The notes beneath the pieces were generated by a model. The model was not told the origin of the DNA, did no database searches, and saw nothing but the letters and a program-made list of their open reading frames with translations. From assembly GCA_003166855.1 (NCBI GenBank), contig PMUM01000083.1, positions 32,481-80,017 of the forward strand: a DNA stretch of 47,537 nucleotides, given 5' to 3'. The position numbers were made by a program, and so were the translations under genes. Each line of letters begins with the position of its first letter. The stretch's first letter is position 1. Origin of the DNA: Acidobacteriaceae bacterium (lineage in GTDB: Bacteria > Acidobacteriota > Terriglobia > Terriglobales > Acidobacteriaceae). Positions 8,492 through 17,686 of the stretch are shown one piece after another.

Positions 8492-11400
8492 ATGGGGGTG
8501 GGTTCCGCGCAATGCAGCCATTGGACAACTACGGCGCCGCTCTTAGTCAGCGCAGCCGTGGCACTGCTTTTTTTTGCCTCTCCACTTCTTGACGCACAGA
8601 ACTCTTTTCCCATCAATGAAGCCCGTGCCATTCGCGGCGCGGTGAAGTCATCGGGAACCGCCATTCCCGGTGTGACCATCACTGCAGCCAATACGCTCAG
8701 CGGGCAAAAAACCAGCACGTCCACTGATGTCAACGGGAAGTACAACTTGGAGGTGAGCGCAAAGGGCCGCTATGTTGTGCGCGCACAGATGGCGGCCTTT
8801 GCTTCATCGACCCAAGAGGTGATGATCCATGACAACGCGCCCATAGCTAAGGCGGATTTTGATCTGATCTTACTTTCGCGGGCGCAGGAACTCGACAAAA
8901 AACGGGGGCAGCAAGCAAGCCTTGCATCCGGGCCGGCAACTCAAGGTTTCCGGACTCTATCGTTGCTTCAGAGCGACAGCACATTTGCTGGGGCCAATGG
9001 TGTCACTGGGGGAGCGGAGTCGGTGAACTCCGATCTGCTCGCCCCTGGAATGTCCAACACAAGCGGCACCGAGTCCGTATCAGTTTCTGCCAACACGGCT
9101 ACATCGTTCGCCAACATGAGCAGTGAAGAGATGCGCCAGCGTTTTGAAGAGTTCCGACAACAAAATGACGGGCCAGGCGGAAGTGCCGGAGGTGGTGGAG
9201 GGCTTGGCGGTCCCGGTGGCGGTGGACCTGGAGGTGGGCCGGGATCGGGATTCGGTGGACCAGGCGGGGGTCCGCCGCCGTTCGCGCTATTTGGAGGGAA
9301 CCGTGGGCGGCTCAATCTGAATCGTCCGCATGGTTCGTTGTTTTACACAGTTGGGAGCGATGCCCTGAATGCAGCGCCTTACTCACTGACTGGTCAGCCT
9401 GTTGCCAAGCCGGGATACTTGCAGAATCAGTTCGGCGTGAATTTGGGTGGGCCGTTAAGAATTCCAAAAGTCTACGCGAACAATAAGACGTTCTTCTTTT
9501 TCAACTACAACGGTTCGCGGAGCGAAAATCCATACGATGCTTTCTCGACGGTACCAACGGCGGCGGAACGCGGCGGAGACTTTTCGCATTCGACCTATCA
9601 GGGAAATGCCGTTCAGATCTTTAATCCGTATACGGGAACAGTGATCCCAGGGAACAATCTGCAGAATTCGGGACTCGCGGTAAGTCCGATTGCAACCGGT
9701 CTTTTGCAATATGTTCCGTTGCCTAATGTTGCGGGAGCCACGGCCGACACGCAGAATTTTCACTACGTCACTACCGCGAAGAACAACAGCGATGATCTGA
9801 ACATCCGGCTAAACCGTTCCCTTGGAGCCGGTGCCGCGCAATTGCCTCCCGGCCCGCCGGGCCCCGGCGGCTTTCAAGGACCCCACAACGACTTGCTCTT
9901 CGGCTTTCACTATCACTCGTCCAACACCGGTTTGACGAATCCGTTTCCGAGCGTGGGAGGCACGACGACTGTGCGGAGCTTTGATATCCCTCTGGGCTAC
10001 GTCCACAGCTTCGGAAAGATTACAAATTTGGCGCACGTGGATTTCAACCGTAGCCGCACGTCGACGCAAAACCTCTACGCTTTCTCCCAGAATGTCGCCG
10101 GCGACCTAGGGATTGGCGGCGTCTCTCAGAATCCCTTCGATTGGGGGCTCCCCAATTTGTCATTCGTGGATTTCGGCAGCTTGACAGATACGAATCCGCA
10201 GTTCGTGCGCAATCAGACCTGGACGTTCTCAGACAATATGATCTGGCACAGCGGCAAGCACACTTTACGCTGGGGAGGCGATTTTCGGCGGATCCAGCTG
10301 AACACCGAGGCGAGTAGCGATGCCCGCGGAACGTTCGTGTTTACCGGGCTGAATACAGCCCAAACTGTGAGTGGAACACAGGTGGCTAACACCGGGTTTG
10401 ACTTTGCCGACTTTCTACTGGGGCTGCCCGGGCAGACACGCTTGCAGACCACGGAGGCCGGTGCGAACAATTACCACTTCCGCGGAAATTTCTGGGATTT
10501 GTATGCGCAGGAAGATTGGCGAATGCGCGGCAACCTGACGCTGAACTTGGGCGTGCGTTATGAGTATGTTTCACCCTTCAAAGAGCTGAACGGTCACATT
10601 GCAAGCCTCGACGTGTCGCCTGCCTTTCTCGCGAAGGCGACGGTTGACTCGCCGAACTCCGTGCAGCTCGTGCTGCCGGGTGCAAGCAGTTCCTATCATG
10701 GGGTATACCCGTCCACCTTGATGCATCCGGATCGCACCAACTTTGCTCCCCGGATCGGGATTGCGTGGAAGCCTTGGCAAAAGACGATCGTTCGCGCGGG
10801 GTACGGGATCAACTACAACACGACGGCGTATCAAAACATTGCACAGCAGCTTGCGTTCCAGCCGCCATTCGCGACCACCGCCACCAACGTCCAAACCAAT
10901 GCCGGAAGTCTCACATTGCAGAACGGCTTTCCTGCACCGGCACTTCCTATATGCCAGACGAGTGGCGAAACTGACTGTCAATTAACCAACAACTACGCTG
11001 TCAATCCGAACTACCGGCTAGGGTATGTGCAGATCTGGAACTTGAATATACAGCGCGAGATCAGGCCGACGCTTCTGCTGAACATCGACTACACCGGAAC
11101 GAAAGGTACAAGGCTCGACATCTTGGAGGCGCCCAACCGCGATCAAGCGGGAATTCGCATTGCGGCGATCGATGCGTTCAACTGGGAATCCTCCGGCGCC
11201 GATTCCCACGCCAGCGCAGGATCGGTACGACTTAGGAAACGCCTGCACGCTGGTTTCTCCATCGGTGGAACCTACACATTCGCCAAGTCTATCGATGATG
11301 CCGCTACGGTAGGGGGAACTGCAACGACGGTTGCACAGAATCCCTTCAATCTGTCAGCGGAACGGGCTCTGTCGTCTTTCAACCAGACCCACAAGTTTAC

Positions 11401-11968
11401 CGGCGACTACCTGGTTGAGTTTCCCTTCGGTCACGACAAGCGCTGGCTTTCTGATGCAAGTCCGTGGCGGGCAATTTTGGGTGATTGGCAGCTGAGTGGA
11501 GATTGGACGATTGCCTCGGGGCTGCCATCCACTCCGACGGTGTTCGGGGCCGATGTGGAGAGCGGCACGACCGGTACGGTTCGTGCGAACGTGGTACCGG
11601 GGTCATCGATTAGCATCGCCGATCCGACAATTCACCGCTGGTTCAACACCGCGGCATTCCAGGCTCCGGCGTCGCTGGTGGATTGTAACAATCCCGCCGA
11701 TAATCCCCTGAACCTTCCCTGTGTTTATGGAGATGCGCGTCGAAACAGCATTATTGGTCCCGGCACGCTGCTCTTCGACATGTCGCTGACGAAGGTTGTT
11801 GCGATGCGCGAAGGGCGTGTTTTGGAATTCCGCGCATCGGCCTCGAACGTCTTCAACCGCCCACAGTATTCCTCGATCGATACAACGCTGAACTCACCCA
11901 CGTTTGGCCAAGTGACGGCCGTGGGCTCGATGCGGACGATTCAACTGACGGCGAGGGTGCGATTTTGA
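8492..11968 (+). CDS. Oar-like TonB-dependent outer-membrane receptor
   Basis: A 1158-residue outer-membrane protein. After a signal peptide (ALLFFASPLLDAQ) comes a carboxypeptidase-regulatory-like beta-sandwich (about 48-115: IRGAVKSSGTAIPGVTITAAN...NGKYNLEVSAKGRY), a linker with a striking Gly/Pro-rich run (about 230-265), then plug and beta-barrel segments typical of acidobacterial Oar relatives (NKTFFFFNYNG, VPTAAERGGDFS, ILGDWQLSGDWTI). It ends in aromatic IQLTARVRF, the usual beta-signal. These receptors are thought to move large ligands such as peptides or glycans with TonB. No TonB box is clear. The stop overlaps or touches the next gene, indicating co-expression with the VWA protein. 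Confidence 0.9.
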   Translation: MGVGSAQCSHWTTTAPLLVSAAVALLFFASPLLDAQNSFPINEARAIRGAVKSSGTAIPGVTITAANTLSGQKTSTSTDVNGKYNLEVSAKGRYVVRAQMAAFASSTQEVMIHDNAPIAKADFDLILLSRAQELDKKRGQQASLASGPATQGFRTLSLLQSDSTFAGANGVTGGAESVNSDLLAPGMSNTSGTESVSVSANTATSFANMSSEEMRQRFEEFRQQNDGPGGSAGGGGGLGGPGGGGPGGGPGSGFGGPGGGPPPFALFGGNRGRLNLNRPHGSLFYTVGSDALNAAPYSLTGQPVAKPGYLQNQFGVNLGGPLRIPKVYANNKTFFFFNYNGSRSENPYDAFSTVPTAAERGGDFSHSTYQGNAVQIFNPYTGTVIPGNNLQNSGLAVSPIATGLLQYVPLPNVAGATADTQNFHYVTTAKNNSDDLNIRLNRSLGAGAAQLPPGPPGPGGFQGPHNDLLFGFHYHSSNTGLTNPFPSVGGTTTVRSFDIPLGYVHSFGKITNLAHVDFNRSRTSTQNLYAFSQNVAGDLGIGGVSQNPFDWGLPNLSFVDFGSLTDTNPQFVRNQTWTFSDNMIWHSGKHTLRWGGDFRRIQLNTEASSDARGTFVFTGLNTAQTVSGTQVANTGFDFADFLLGLPGQTRLQTTEAGANNYHFRGNFWDLYAQEDWRMRGNLTLNLGVRYEYVSPFKELNGHIASLDVSPAFLAKATVDSPNSVQLVLPGASSSYHGVYPSTLMHPDRTNFAPRIGIAWKPWQKTIVRAGYGINYNTTAYQNIAQQLAFQPPFATTATNVQTNAGSLTLQNGFPAPALPICQTSGETDCQLTNNYAVNPNYRLGYVQIWNLNIQREIRPTLLLNIDYTGTKGTRLDILEAPNRDQAGIRIAAIDAFNWESSGADSHASAGSVRLRKRLHAGFSIGGTYTFAKSIDDAATVGGTATTVAQNPFNLSAERALSSFNQTHKFTGDYLVEFPFGHDKRWLSDASPWRAILGDWQLSGDWTIASGLPSTPTVFGADVESGTTGTVRANVVPGSSISIADPTIHRWFNTAAFQAPASLVDCNNPADNPLNLPCVYGDARRNSIIGPGTLLFDMSLTKVVAMREGRVLEFRASASNVFNRPQYSSIDTTLNSPTFGQVTAVGSMRTIQLTARVRF

Positions 11969-11979
11969 GGACTGCTAGC

Positions 11980-14049
11980 ATGCGCGCTTGCACCAAGAAA
12001 TCCGGTTTGACCTTGCTGCTGTTGGCATATTTTGTAACCGCGGCGCAGGCGCAGCAGCAATCCTACACATTCAAATCGAATGCGGAACTGGTTTTGGTGA
12101 ATGTCGGCGTTCGGGACAAGAGCGGCCGCTTTGTGCGCAATCTAAAGGCTGAAGACTTCACGCTGCTCGAGGACGGAAAGCAGCAGCAGATCGCGTCCTT
12201 CGACATGGAGAACGTAGATGCGCTTCCTTTAAATGAAGTTTCCGCAGACACCACGCATTCCAGTCCAGAGACGCCAACAAATGTCGGGAAGCCACTCGCA
12301 AATTCTGACAACAGCTACCGGGATCGGCGGCTGATGATCTTCTTTTTTGATTTGGCGGACATGGAACCTGAAGAAATTGCTCGCGCCGCAACTGCTGCCA
12401 TCAGTTACGTAGACAAACAGATGCTTCCCGCTGACCTGGTTTCGATTGTTTCCTTGGGAAGCTCATTGCAGATCAATCAAGCGTTTACAGTGGATCACGC
12501 CAGGCTCAAACAGGTTCTTGCATCATTCAGCCCTGGATCAGGACAGGGATATCAGTCCGGCTCCACGGGTTCGACCGAAGGCACCTCCGATACTGCCAAC
12601 CCTTTTACGGTGGACGACACCGAATACAACATCTTCAACACCGATCGGAGGCTTGAAGCTCTCCGCTCGATCGCACAGAGCCTGGAAAAGGTCGAACAGA
12701 AGAAATCACTCATCTATTTCTCCAGCGGCATGGAACGCACCGGGGTCGAAAATCAGTCCGAACTCCGAGCTGCGATCAATGCCGCCGTCCGCGCGAACCT
12801 CGCGATTTATTCGATGGACACGCGCGGGCTACAAGCGATCGTCCCTGGAGGGGAAGCTCAGAACGCCAGCTTGCGCGGAACTTCTCCCTATTCGGGACAG
12901 GCAACATTGAACGCTTTTGATTCGAACTTCAGCAGCCAGGAGACGCTCGTTACCCTGGCAGAAGACACCGGTGGGCGTGCCTTTCTCGACTCAAATGACT
13001 TCGGGCAGGTTTTCCGAGGAGTTCAGGAAGACACCTCGATCTACTATATTCTCGGCTATCGCAGTACGAACCCCGCTCGAGACGGCAAATATCGGCATAT
13101 CACTGTGCGGTTGAAGGCTCCAAATTACAAGTTAGAGTATCGCCGCGGCTATTATGCACCGGCCGATTTCAGGCACTCGAACCAGGAGGATCGGGAATTG
13201 CAGTTGCAGCAAGAGTTGGCCTCGGAGCTGCCGAGCACAGACATGCCTGTCTATCTTTCGGCTGGTTACTTCCGGATGAGCGGCGATAAGTTCTTCGTGC
13301 CAGTGTCGATCGTTGTGCCCGGCTCAGAGATTCCGTTCGTCAGCAAAAGCGACGAGGATCGAGCCACGCTAGACATTATAGGGATGGTGCAAGACCTGCC
13401 CGGCAGGCGGCCGGTGGATCAGATTCGCGATACGGTCAAGCTCTCAGTGAACACTTCCGCACAAGTCCGTCAGAAAAATGTGCAATACAACAACGCTTTC
13501 TTTCTCACGCCCGGACATTATCATCTCAAGTTCGTGGTGCGGGAAAATCAAACCGGACGCATGGGATCGTTCGAGACCGATATCGCGATTCCCGAGCTCA
13601 AAACTCAACCTTTGAAGTTGAGTTCGGTAGTCCTTTCGAGTCAATTGCAGCCTTCGAAAAAAAAGAAGTACGACGATCCGCTGGTTCGCGATGGTTCAGA
13701 AATCGTCCCCAGCGTGACCCACGTATTCACGGCCGCTCAGCATCTTTATTTATATTACGAAGTCTACGATGCTACCGAGGTAAGCGGGGGCAAAGCAAAA
13801 CGCTCCGCTACAAATGACGTCCGCGTGTTAAGCAATGTCCTATTTTTTCAAGGCACCGCAAAGGTATTCGAGACGCCGATTGTGGAAGTGAAAACGGTCA
13901 ATCAGGCTGACCGCAATGCGACTGTGTTTCAATTGGATGTTCCCTTGAACCAGCTCAAGCCCGGTTTCTATACCTGCCAAGTCACCGTCATCGATGACGT
14001 CGCCGGAAAGTTCCTGTTTCCCAGGCTGGCTCTGCTCGTGCGAGAGTGA
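11980..14049 (+). CDS. VWFA-related secreted protein (acidobacterial type)
   Basis: About 689 residues with a signal peptide (LTLLLLAYFVTAAQAQ). The first conserved block, VNVGVRDKSGRFVRNLKAEDFTLLEDGK, is the typical opening of the acidobacterial VWFA-related domain; the Rossmann-like VWA core spans about 105-395 (LMIFFFDLADM, LIYFSSGMERTG, IYYILGYRS). The MIDAS DxSxS motif is not intact (FFDLADM), so metal-dependent adhesion in the classic way is doubtful. The ORF track starts at TTG 11965, but ATG 11980 has GAGGA about eight bases upstream and directly precedes the signal peptide. It follows the Oar-like receptor by about 11 bases, so translation is likely coupled. Function unknown; possibly a surface partner of the receptor. 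Confidence 0.85.
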   Translation: MRACTKKSGLTLLLLAYFVTAAQAQQQSYTFKSNAELVLVNVGVRDKSGRFVRNLKAEDFTLLEDGKQQQIASFDMENVDALPLNEVSADTTHSSPETPTNVGKPLANSDNSYRDRRLMIFFFDLADMEPEEIARAATAAISYVDKQMLPADLVSIVSLGSSLQINQAFTVDHARLKQVLASFSPGSGQGYQSGSTGSTEGTSDTANPFTVDDTEYNIFNTDRRLEALRSIAQSLEKVEQKKSLIYFSSGMERTGVENQSELRAAINAAVRANLAIYSMDTRGLQAIVPGGEAQNASLRGTSPYSGQATLNAFDSNFSSQETLVTLAEDTGGRAFLDSNDFGQVFRGVQEDTSIYYILGYRSTNPARDGKYRHITVRLKAPNYKLEYRRGYYAPADFRHSNQEDRELQLQQELASELPSTDMPVYLSAGYFRMSGDKFFVPVSIVVPGSEIPFVSKSDEDRATLDIIGMVQDLPGRRPVDQIRDTVKLSVNTSAQVRQKNVQYNNAFFLTPGHYHLKFVVRENQTGRMGSFETDIAIPELKTQPLKLSSVVLSSQLQPSKKKKYDDPLVRDGSEIVPSVTHVFTAAQHLYLYYEVYDATEVSGGKAKRSATNDVRVLSNVLFFQGTAKVFETPIVEVKTVNQADRNATVFQLDVPLNQLKPGFYTCQVTVIDDVAGKFLFPRLALLVRE

Positions 14050-14119
14050 TCTCAATCATTGTAAGATGCTGAGCGTACCGAATGGTATTCGAAGATGCCC
14101 CGGTTTTCGGTGGATCTAG

Positions 14120-15565
14120 CTAGCGCTGCGAAGTTTCGTGTGCGGGTGGGCTTTCGGATTTTTGACCGTTCAGTACGGCAACTTGTTCACGCGAAAGACG
14201 CAAATGGCCGTCCAGTGCAAGGGCGAGCGTGCCACCGTTACTGTCCCGAACGAATTTGGCAGTTTCAATGGTGGCTGAGTCGGGCCGCATTGGCTGCAAC
14301 ACTGCGCTAAGGTTCAAGCTATCCTGCAGCGCTGTAACAAAGCTCCTCTTTATCTTCGCGCACACCGCGTCGCCCAGGGGACCAGAGCGCAGCATGTCGG
14401 CCAACATTCCAGTTGCTTCCACTGCCTCTAAGTGCGTGAGAATCGACAGTGATCCATCCTTATCGACTGCGGGTGTGACCTTGACCGTTATGCTACCGTT
14501 AGCCTCGATGACTTCCACGGGCGTTTTTGACGGCGACGGGCCTAGGCACGCCCATCGTTCAAAATGCAATTGCACCCAGACATCAGTCGTTGGGGAGGAA
14601 GTGCCAACCATGGCCTGCTGAATCGTAACCTGCTCACCACATGGATCGGAGTGCGCCATTTGAGATTGCAATATCGAGGTGACGGATTGCTGCAGATCAC
14701 CCAGATTTGCGGTCATCTGGAGATGCACTAAGCCATCGAAGTTTGCTGTCGAAGTGCGCGAAATCGCGCTGGAAGTGCGAACCGCGATCGTCTGGTTGCC
14801 TATCGTTACGGAATTTGTTGAGGCTGGCATTGTGAAGAGGGGTTGCTCTTCGCCCGGGTCTGGAAGGGCGTACATTTGCTCTCCCAGCACACGCTGTTGC
14901 TCACGAAAGTCAGTGAAGGCCTTCTCAAATCTGTGCGATGCACTGACGAAGTCGCCCTTCTTCGTTGTCAGATCGCTGACGCTTACGTCGAGCGCCTTGG
15001 CCTGGTCCACGAGCCGAGAATCGGCACGAATCAATTTCGAGGTGACTACCGTTAACGCCCCTTTTTGTGACTCGGAAAAGCCTTCTACGAAAGCCTTGTT
15101 CAAGATGCGAGCCTTCTTGAGAGACTCATCAAATTCGACTTTCTTGGCTGGCCATTCCGCGCTAGCACTCTGCTGATCCAGGAGCGCCCGTAAATCCTCG
15201 AATCTGCTGATAACAGTCCGCGTGCTCTTTAGAAGAGAGAGGTAGTCGGACACCTGCGCCGGCGTGGCTTGAGCAGCCAAGGCACGGCGAAAGGCTTCGA
15301 GCTCAGTGTCATCGCTCGGGCGGGGTGGCGCCGGTGCGGCAGCAGTTGGTCTAGGGCCACCGGGTGAGATGCCGGGACCAGTCGGAGGTCTGGGGAGATT
15401 GATCTTGATGCCGTCAGTTCCAATGCTAATGGTTGGGATAGGGATCCCGGCTCCAGCAGGAGGCTTCTGCGCAGCTGCTTTCAAAGGGAAGCCTAAGGCT
15501 AATAGAGCCATGCCTACGGTGAATATAACTGAACGCGTCGCTGGAGCTCTGTTTTGCGGCTTCAT
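14120..15565 (-). CDS. Exported protein of unknown function
   Basis: A 481-residue protein with a signal peptide (FTVGMALLALGFPLKAAAQ), followed by a Pro/Gly-rich segment (about 35-90), a helical region rich in Lys/Glu/Ser (about 95-240), and a beta-rich C-terminal domain with two widely spaced cysteines around DPCGEQ and WACLGP that may form a disulfide. I do not recognise the family. It lies 95 bases downstream of the beta-barrel gene on the same strand, so the two may share a transcript, and it is convergent with the VWA gene. Confidence 0.7.
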   Translation of the reverse strand: MKPQNRAPATRSVIFTVGMALLALGFPLKAAAQKPPAGAGIPIPTISIGTDGIKINLPRPPTGPGISPGGPRPTAAAPAPPRPSDDTELEAFRRALAAQATPAQVSDYLSLLKSTRTVISRFEDLRALLDQQSASAEWPAKKVEFDESLKKARILNKAFVEGFSESQKGALTVVTSKLIRADSRLVDQAKALDVSVSDLTTKKGDFVSASHRFEKAFTDFREQQRVLGEQMYALPDPGEEQPLFTMPASTNSVTIGNQTIAVRTSSAISRTSTANFDGLVHLQMTANLGDLQQSVTSILQSQMAHSDPCGEQVTIQQAMVGTSSPTTDVWVQLHFERWACLGPSPSKTPVEVIEANGSITVKVTPAVDKDGSLSILTHLEAVEATGMLADMLRSGPLGDAVCAKIKRSFVTALQDSLNLSAVLQPMRPDSATIETAKFVRDSNGGTLALALDGHLRLSREQVAVLNGQKSESPPAHETSQR

Positions 15566-15660
15566 TCAAATTCTCCGTCGGATCCACTTTTCACTCGAAA
15601 GTGCGAAGAATCTCGAGATTCAGCAAGCCGTACGAGAAGCACTCTGGCATCCGACTGCAT

Positions 15661-16257
15661 TTAGAAATGGAAGGCCAGGCCGACTGAAGGCAGAGCTGAA
15701 TGCGTAATGGAAGTACTCAAGGCGCTCTGCCCGAAATTCGGTGCCGAATACACCAGACCCCGGTATTCGACGCGGAAGGAGATTCGCTTGGAAAGAGCGT
15801 AATTCACCCCGCCTCCGTAAACGACCGTTAGCTTCGCTTGCGTTTCTGCTCCTGATAGCGAATGAGACCGCGGGCTAAAGATTAGAGCGCCCCCTCCTGC
15901 CAAGACATACGGACTGAATCTTCCCCTGCCGAATGACGGCAAAGCCTCGACCAAACCCGCCGTCGCCTGGTGATTGTTCGATTGAGTGCCGAACGCCCCT
16001 CCGGTGTAGTCGTATTTTTGGGTGTCTCGATTGAAGCCGTAAACAAACTCCGCTGACAATCCACGACGCAAACGATAACGGTAGGCAATGAGGAAACCGC
16101 CGGTCTCTGTGGGACTATAGGTGTACGCGCTCCCACTGGTAGACTTGGTAAAAAATCCGTTCCCCTGCAAACTGAATTCAGAGCGGCTTTCTTGAGCAAA
16201 ACAAGCGACTGTACTTAGTAAGACGAAAACTCCACAACCAATACTTCTTCGCCACAT
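15661..16257 (-). CDS. Small outer-membrane beta-barrel protein
   Basis: A 198-residue protein with signal peptide (GVFVLLSTVACFAQE) and alternating amphipathic strands: YRYRLRRGLSAEFVYGFNR, RFSPYVLAGGGALIF, KLTVVYGGGVNYALS, ISFRVEYRGLVY. It ends SVGLAFHF, with the terminal aromatic of outer-membrane proteins. Size and strand pattern fit an eight-stranded OmpA/OmpW-like barrel without a peptidoglycan-binding domain. Upstream on its strand are two 11-bp arrays (16424 and 16633) and an inverted repeat (16335-16358), so regulation looks elaborate for so small a gene. Confidence 0.8.
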   Translation of the reverse strand: MWRRSIGCGVFVLLSTVACFAQESRSEFSLQGNGFFTKSTSGSAYTYSPTETGGFLIAYRYRLRRGLSAEFVYGFNRDTQKYDYTGGAFGTQSNNHQATAGLVEALPSFGRGRFSPYVLAGGGALIFSPRSHSLSGAETQAKLTVVYGGGVNYALSKRISFRVEYRGLVYSAPNFGQSALSTSITHSALPSVGLAFHF

Positions 16258-16334
16258 GTTTGAGGAACTCCCCTGGATTTAGTGTGCGTTCTTCGGGAGG
16301 TAACTTCTCGGCCTCACGCGTCTACGCCTGACGT

Positions 16335-16358
16335 AACTAGGGTTGTAACGCCCTAGTT
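16335..16358. repeat. Inverted repeat AACTAGGG-N8-CCCTAGTT
   Basis: Perfect 8-bp arms separated by eight bases. There is no T-tract after it on either strand, so an operator is more likely than a terminator. It lies about 80 bases upstream of the OMP start. Confidence 0.5.
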
Positions 16359-16423
16359 GTCAGAATTCATAAACTGTGATTCTTACCATTTATCGACAGT
16401 TGTGCGCTGAGCGCCGCAAAAAG

Positions 16424-16450
16424 GTTAAGGAAGTGTAAAGAGTTGGTTGG
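16424..16450 (-). promoter_or_regulatory. 11-bp phased repeats upstream of the OMP gene
   Basis: GTTAA (16424) and GTAAA (16435) are 11 bases apart, with a weak third unit GTTGG at 16446. On the minus strand this reads TTTAC...TTAAC toward the beta-barrel gene starting at 16257. Confidence 0.5.
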
Positions 16451-16632
16451 CGGCCTGACCTTCACATTCAATGGTTCAAATTGTCAACGTCCTGAATTAA
16501 CCCCCGCTCACAAGGCTCTGCCCCGTGAGGCGTAGCGCAGTGCACACAAAGCGACGCCGCTGATGGTGCTGCTGAGCAATGACCAGGGAAAAATGCGTTC
16601 CCACGACGAAAGAAAACATCCGGCGCAGTTTT

Positions 16633-16665
16633 GTAAAGAATGTGTAAAGAGAAGGTAAACCGTCA
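16633..16665 (-). promoter_or_regulatory. Three perfect GTAAA units at 11-bp spacing
   Basis: GTAAA at 16633, 16644 and 16655. This is the cleanest array in the window, with three identical cores in exact phase. It reads TTTAC toward the minus strand. The next minus-strand gene is the OMP at 16257, nearly 400 bases away, so an unseen transcript start or a small RNA is possible. Confidence 0.6.
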
Positions 16666-16862
16666 GCGACAAGCTAGCAGCAGGTAATCGGCGTGCCGAT
16701 ATCAAGACAAGCTGCGGCAAGAGAGGTCAGATAGGTTAAGGAAAATCTAATCCGCAGCCACTGGCGGAATCGCACGTCGGGCTGAACCGTAATCTCAGTC
16801 TGCAATCAGAATGGGCCAGGCTGTAAGTGGATTCAAAGACAAATCAAAAGGAGATAAACAGC

Positions 16863-17344
16863 ATGTCTATCACAGGGATTTCGAGCAGCAATTTCCAGAA
16901 CAACATCAACGAGATTCAACAGGAGTTCCAGCAACTCGGTAGGATCTACAGTCGGGGGATCTGTCGGCCGCTCAGACTGATTTTGCAACCCTGCAACAGG
17001 AAGGCCCGCAGAGTAGCTCTGCCCAGAACAACAACCCAATCGCCCAAGAATTCCAGAAGCTGGCGCAAGATCTCAAATCTGGAAACCTTTCAGCCGCCCA
17101 GCAGGACTACAAGACGATTCAGCAAGCCTTTCAGAATCGAGCAGAGCATTCTAGCTCGCAAAACGGGTCGGGCGGAGCCGGCAGCGAGGTTCAGAGTCTC
17201 TTTTCGCAGCTTGGCACACAGTTGAACTCGGGTGACCTATCCTCCGCTCAGCAGACCTACAACAGCTTGTTGAACACTCTGCAACAGTCCGGTTTCAACG
17301 AATCAGAAGGGTCGAGCAGCAGCGGCGTCTCAGTCACAGCATGA
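16863..17344 (+). pseudogene. Frameshifted Gln/Ser-rich repeat protein
   Basis: A good ribosome-binding site (AAAGGAG, 16847-16853) precedes ATG 16863, which opens MSITGISSSNFQNN...EFQQLG. At 16940/16941 the frame breaks. Adding one base (GGT-CAG-GAT for the observed ggtaggat) restores a clean reading through DLQSGDLSAAQTDFATLQQ to a stop at 17342-17344. The restored protein of about 160 residues has three repeats of the form (F)QQLxxDLxSGNLSxAQxDYxxL. The ORF track shows only the out-of-frame 132-residue product. The family occurs, as I recall, in acidobacteria with no known function. The missing base is either a true mutation or a sequencing error. Confidence 0.75.
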
Positions 17345-17686
17345 GTGTCTGTCCGGTGTTGCAGGAGGCTGAGCAAGAGGTCTATGGACAGCCTAGTTGG
17401 CATAGGGACTTGAAGAAACTGGCCGACCTGGGCCTCTTTTGCCTTTAACGATCATCCTTTGTCGCAGCTAGTCGGCACCTGTCCGTGGTTCAGGCTCGCC
17501 CCTGGGGCACGACATGCTCGTAGCTAGCGGGATGACGTGGCGTCATCTCCCTAGGTATAAATGTCATACGCGCGTGATGGCGACCGTTTCAGCGCAGTTG
17601 TCTGATGAGTGTTGGGAATGCGTTAAGTGAGTGTAAAGATTCTGTGTCAATTTTCCCGAGCAGAGAAGGCACGATAGAGTAGGACG
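17345..17686. other. Intergenic region upstream of pilT
   Basis: No gene seen. It contains a short perfect inverted repeat, GATGACG-TGG-CGTCATC (17531-17547), and the phased array at 17611-17654. Confidence 0.5.
17611..17654 (-). promoter_or_regulatory. 11-bp phased array upstream of pilT, reversed orientation
   Basis: GTTGG (17611), GTTAA (17622), GTAAA (17633) and GTGTC (17644) are each 11 bases apart; the two middle units are strong. The TTTAC direction points away from pilT, whose ATG lies only about 32 bases downstream, unlike most other arrays. Confidence 0.45.

Larger units (their letters stand above)
16258..16862. other. Regulatory intergenic region between OMP and repeat-protein genes
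   Basis: A 600-base divergent region with no credible gene; the 70-residue minus ORF at 16508-16720 looks random and overlaps an array. It holds the inverted repeat at 16335-16358, two 11-bp arrays (16424, 16633) and a lone GTTAA at 16735. Confidence 0.55.

Noticed and set aside
8968-9315. Proline-rich minus ORF within the Oar-like gene
   Set aside because: It is the complement of the Gly-rich linker and has no start context.
14229-15176. Plus-strand ORFs opposite the exported protein at 14120-15565
   Set aside because: The minus frame has a signal peptide and uniform protein-like composition; the plus ORFs are fragmentary.
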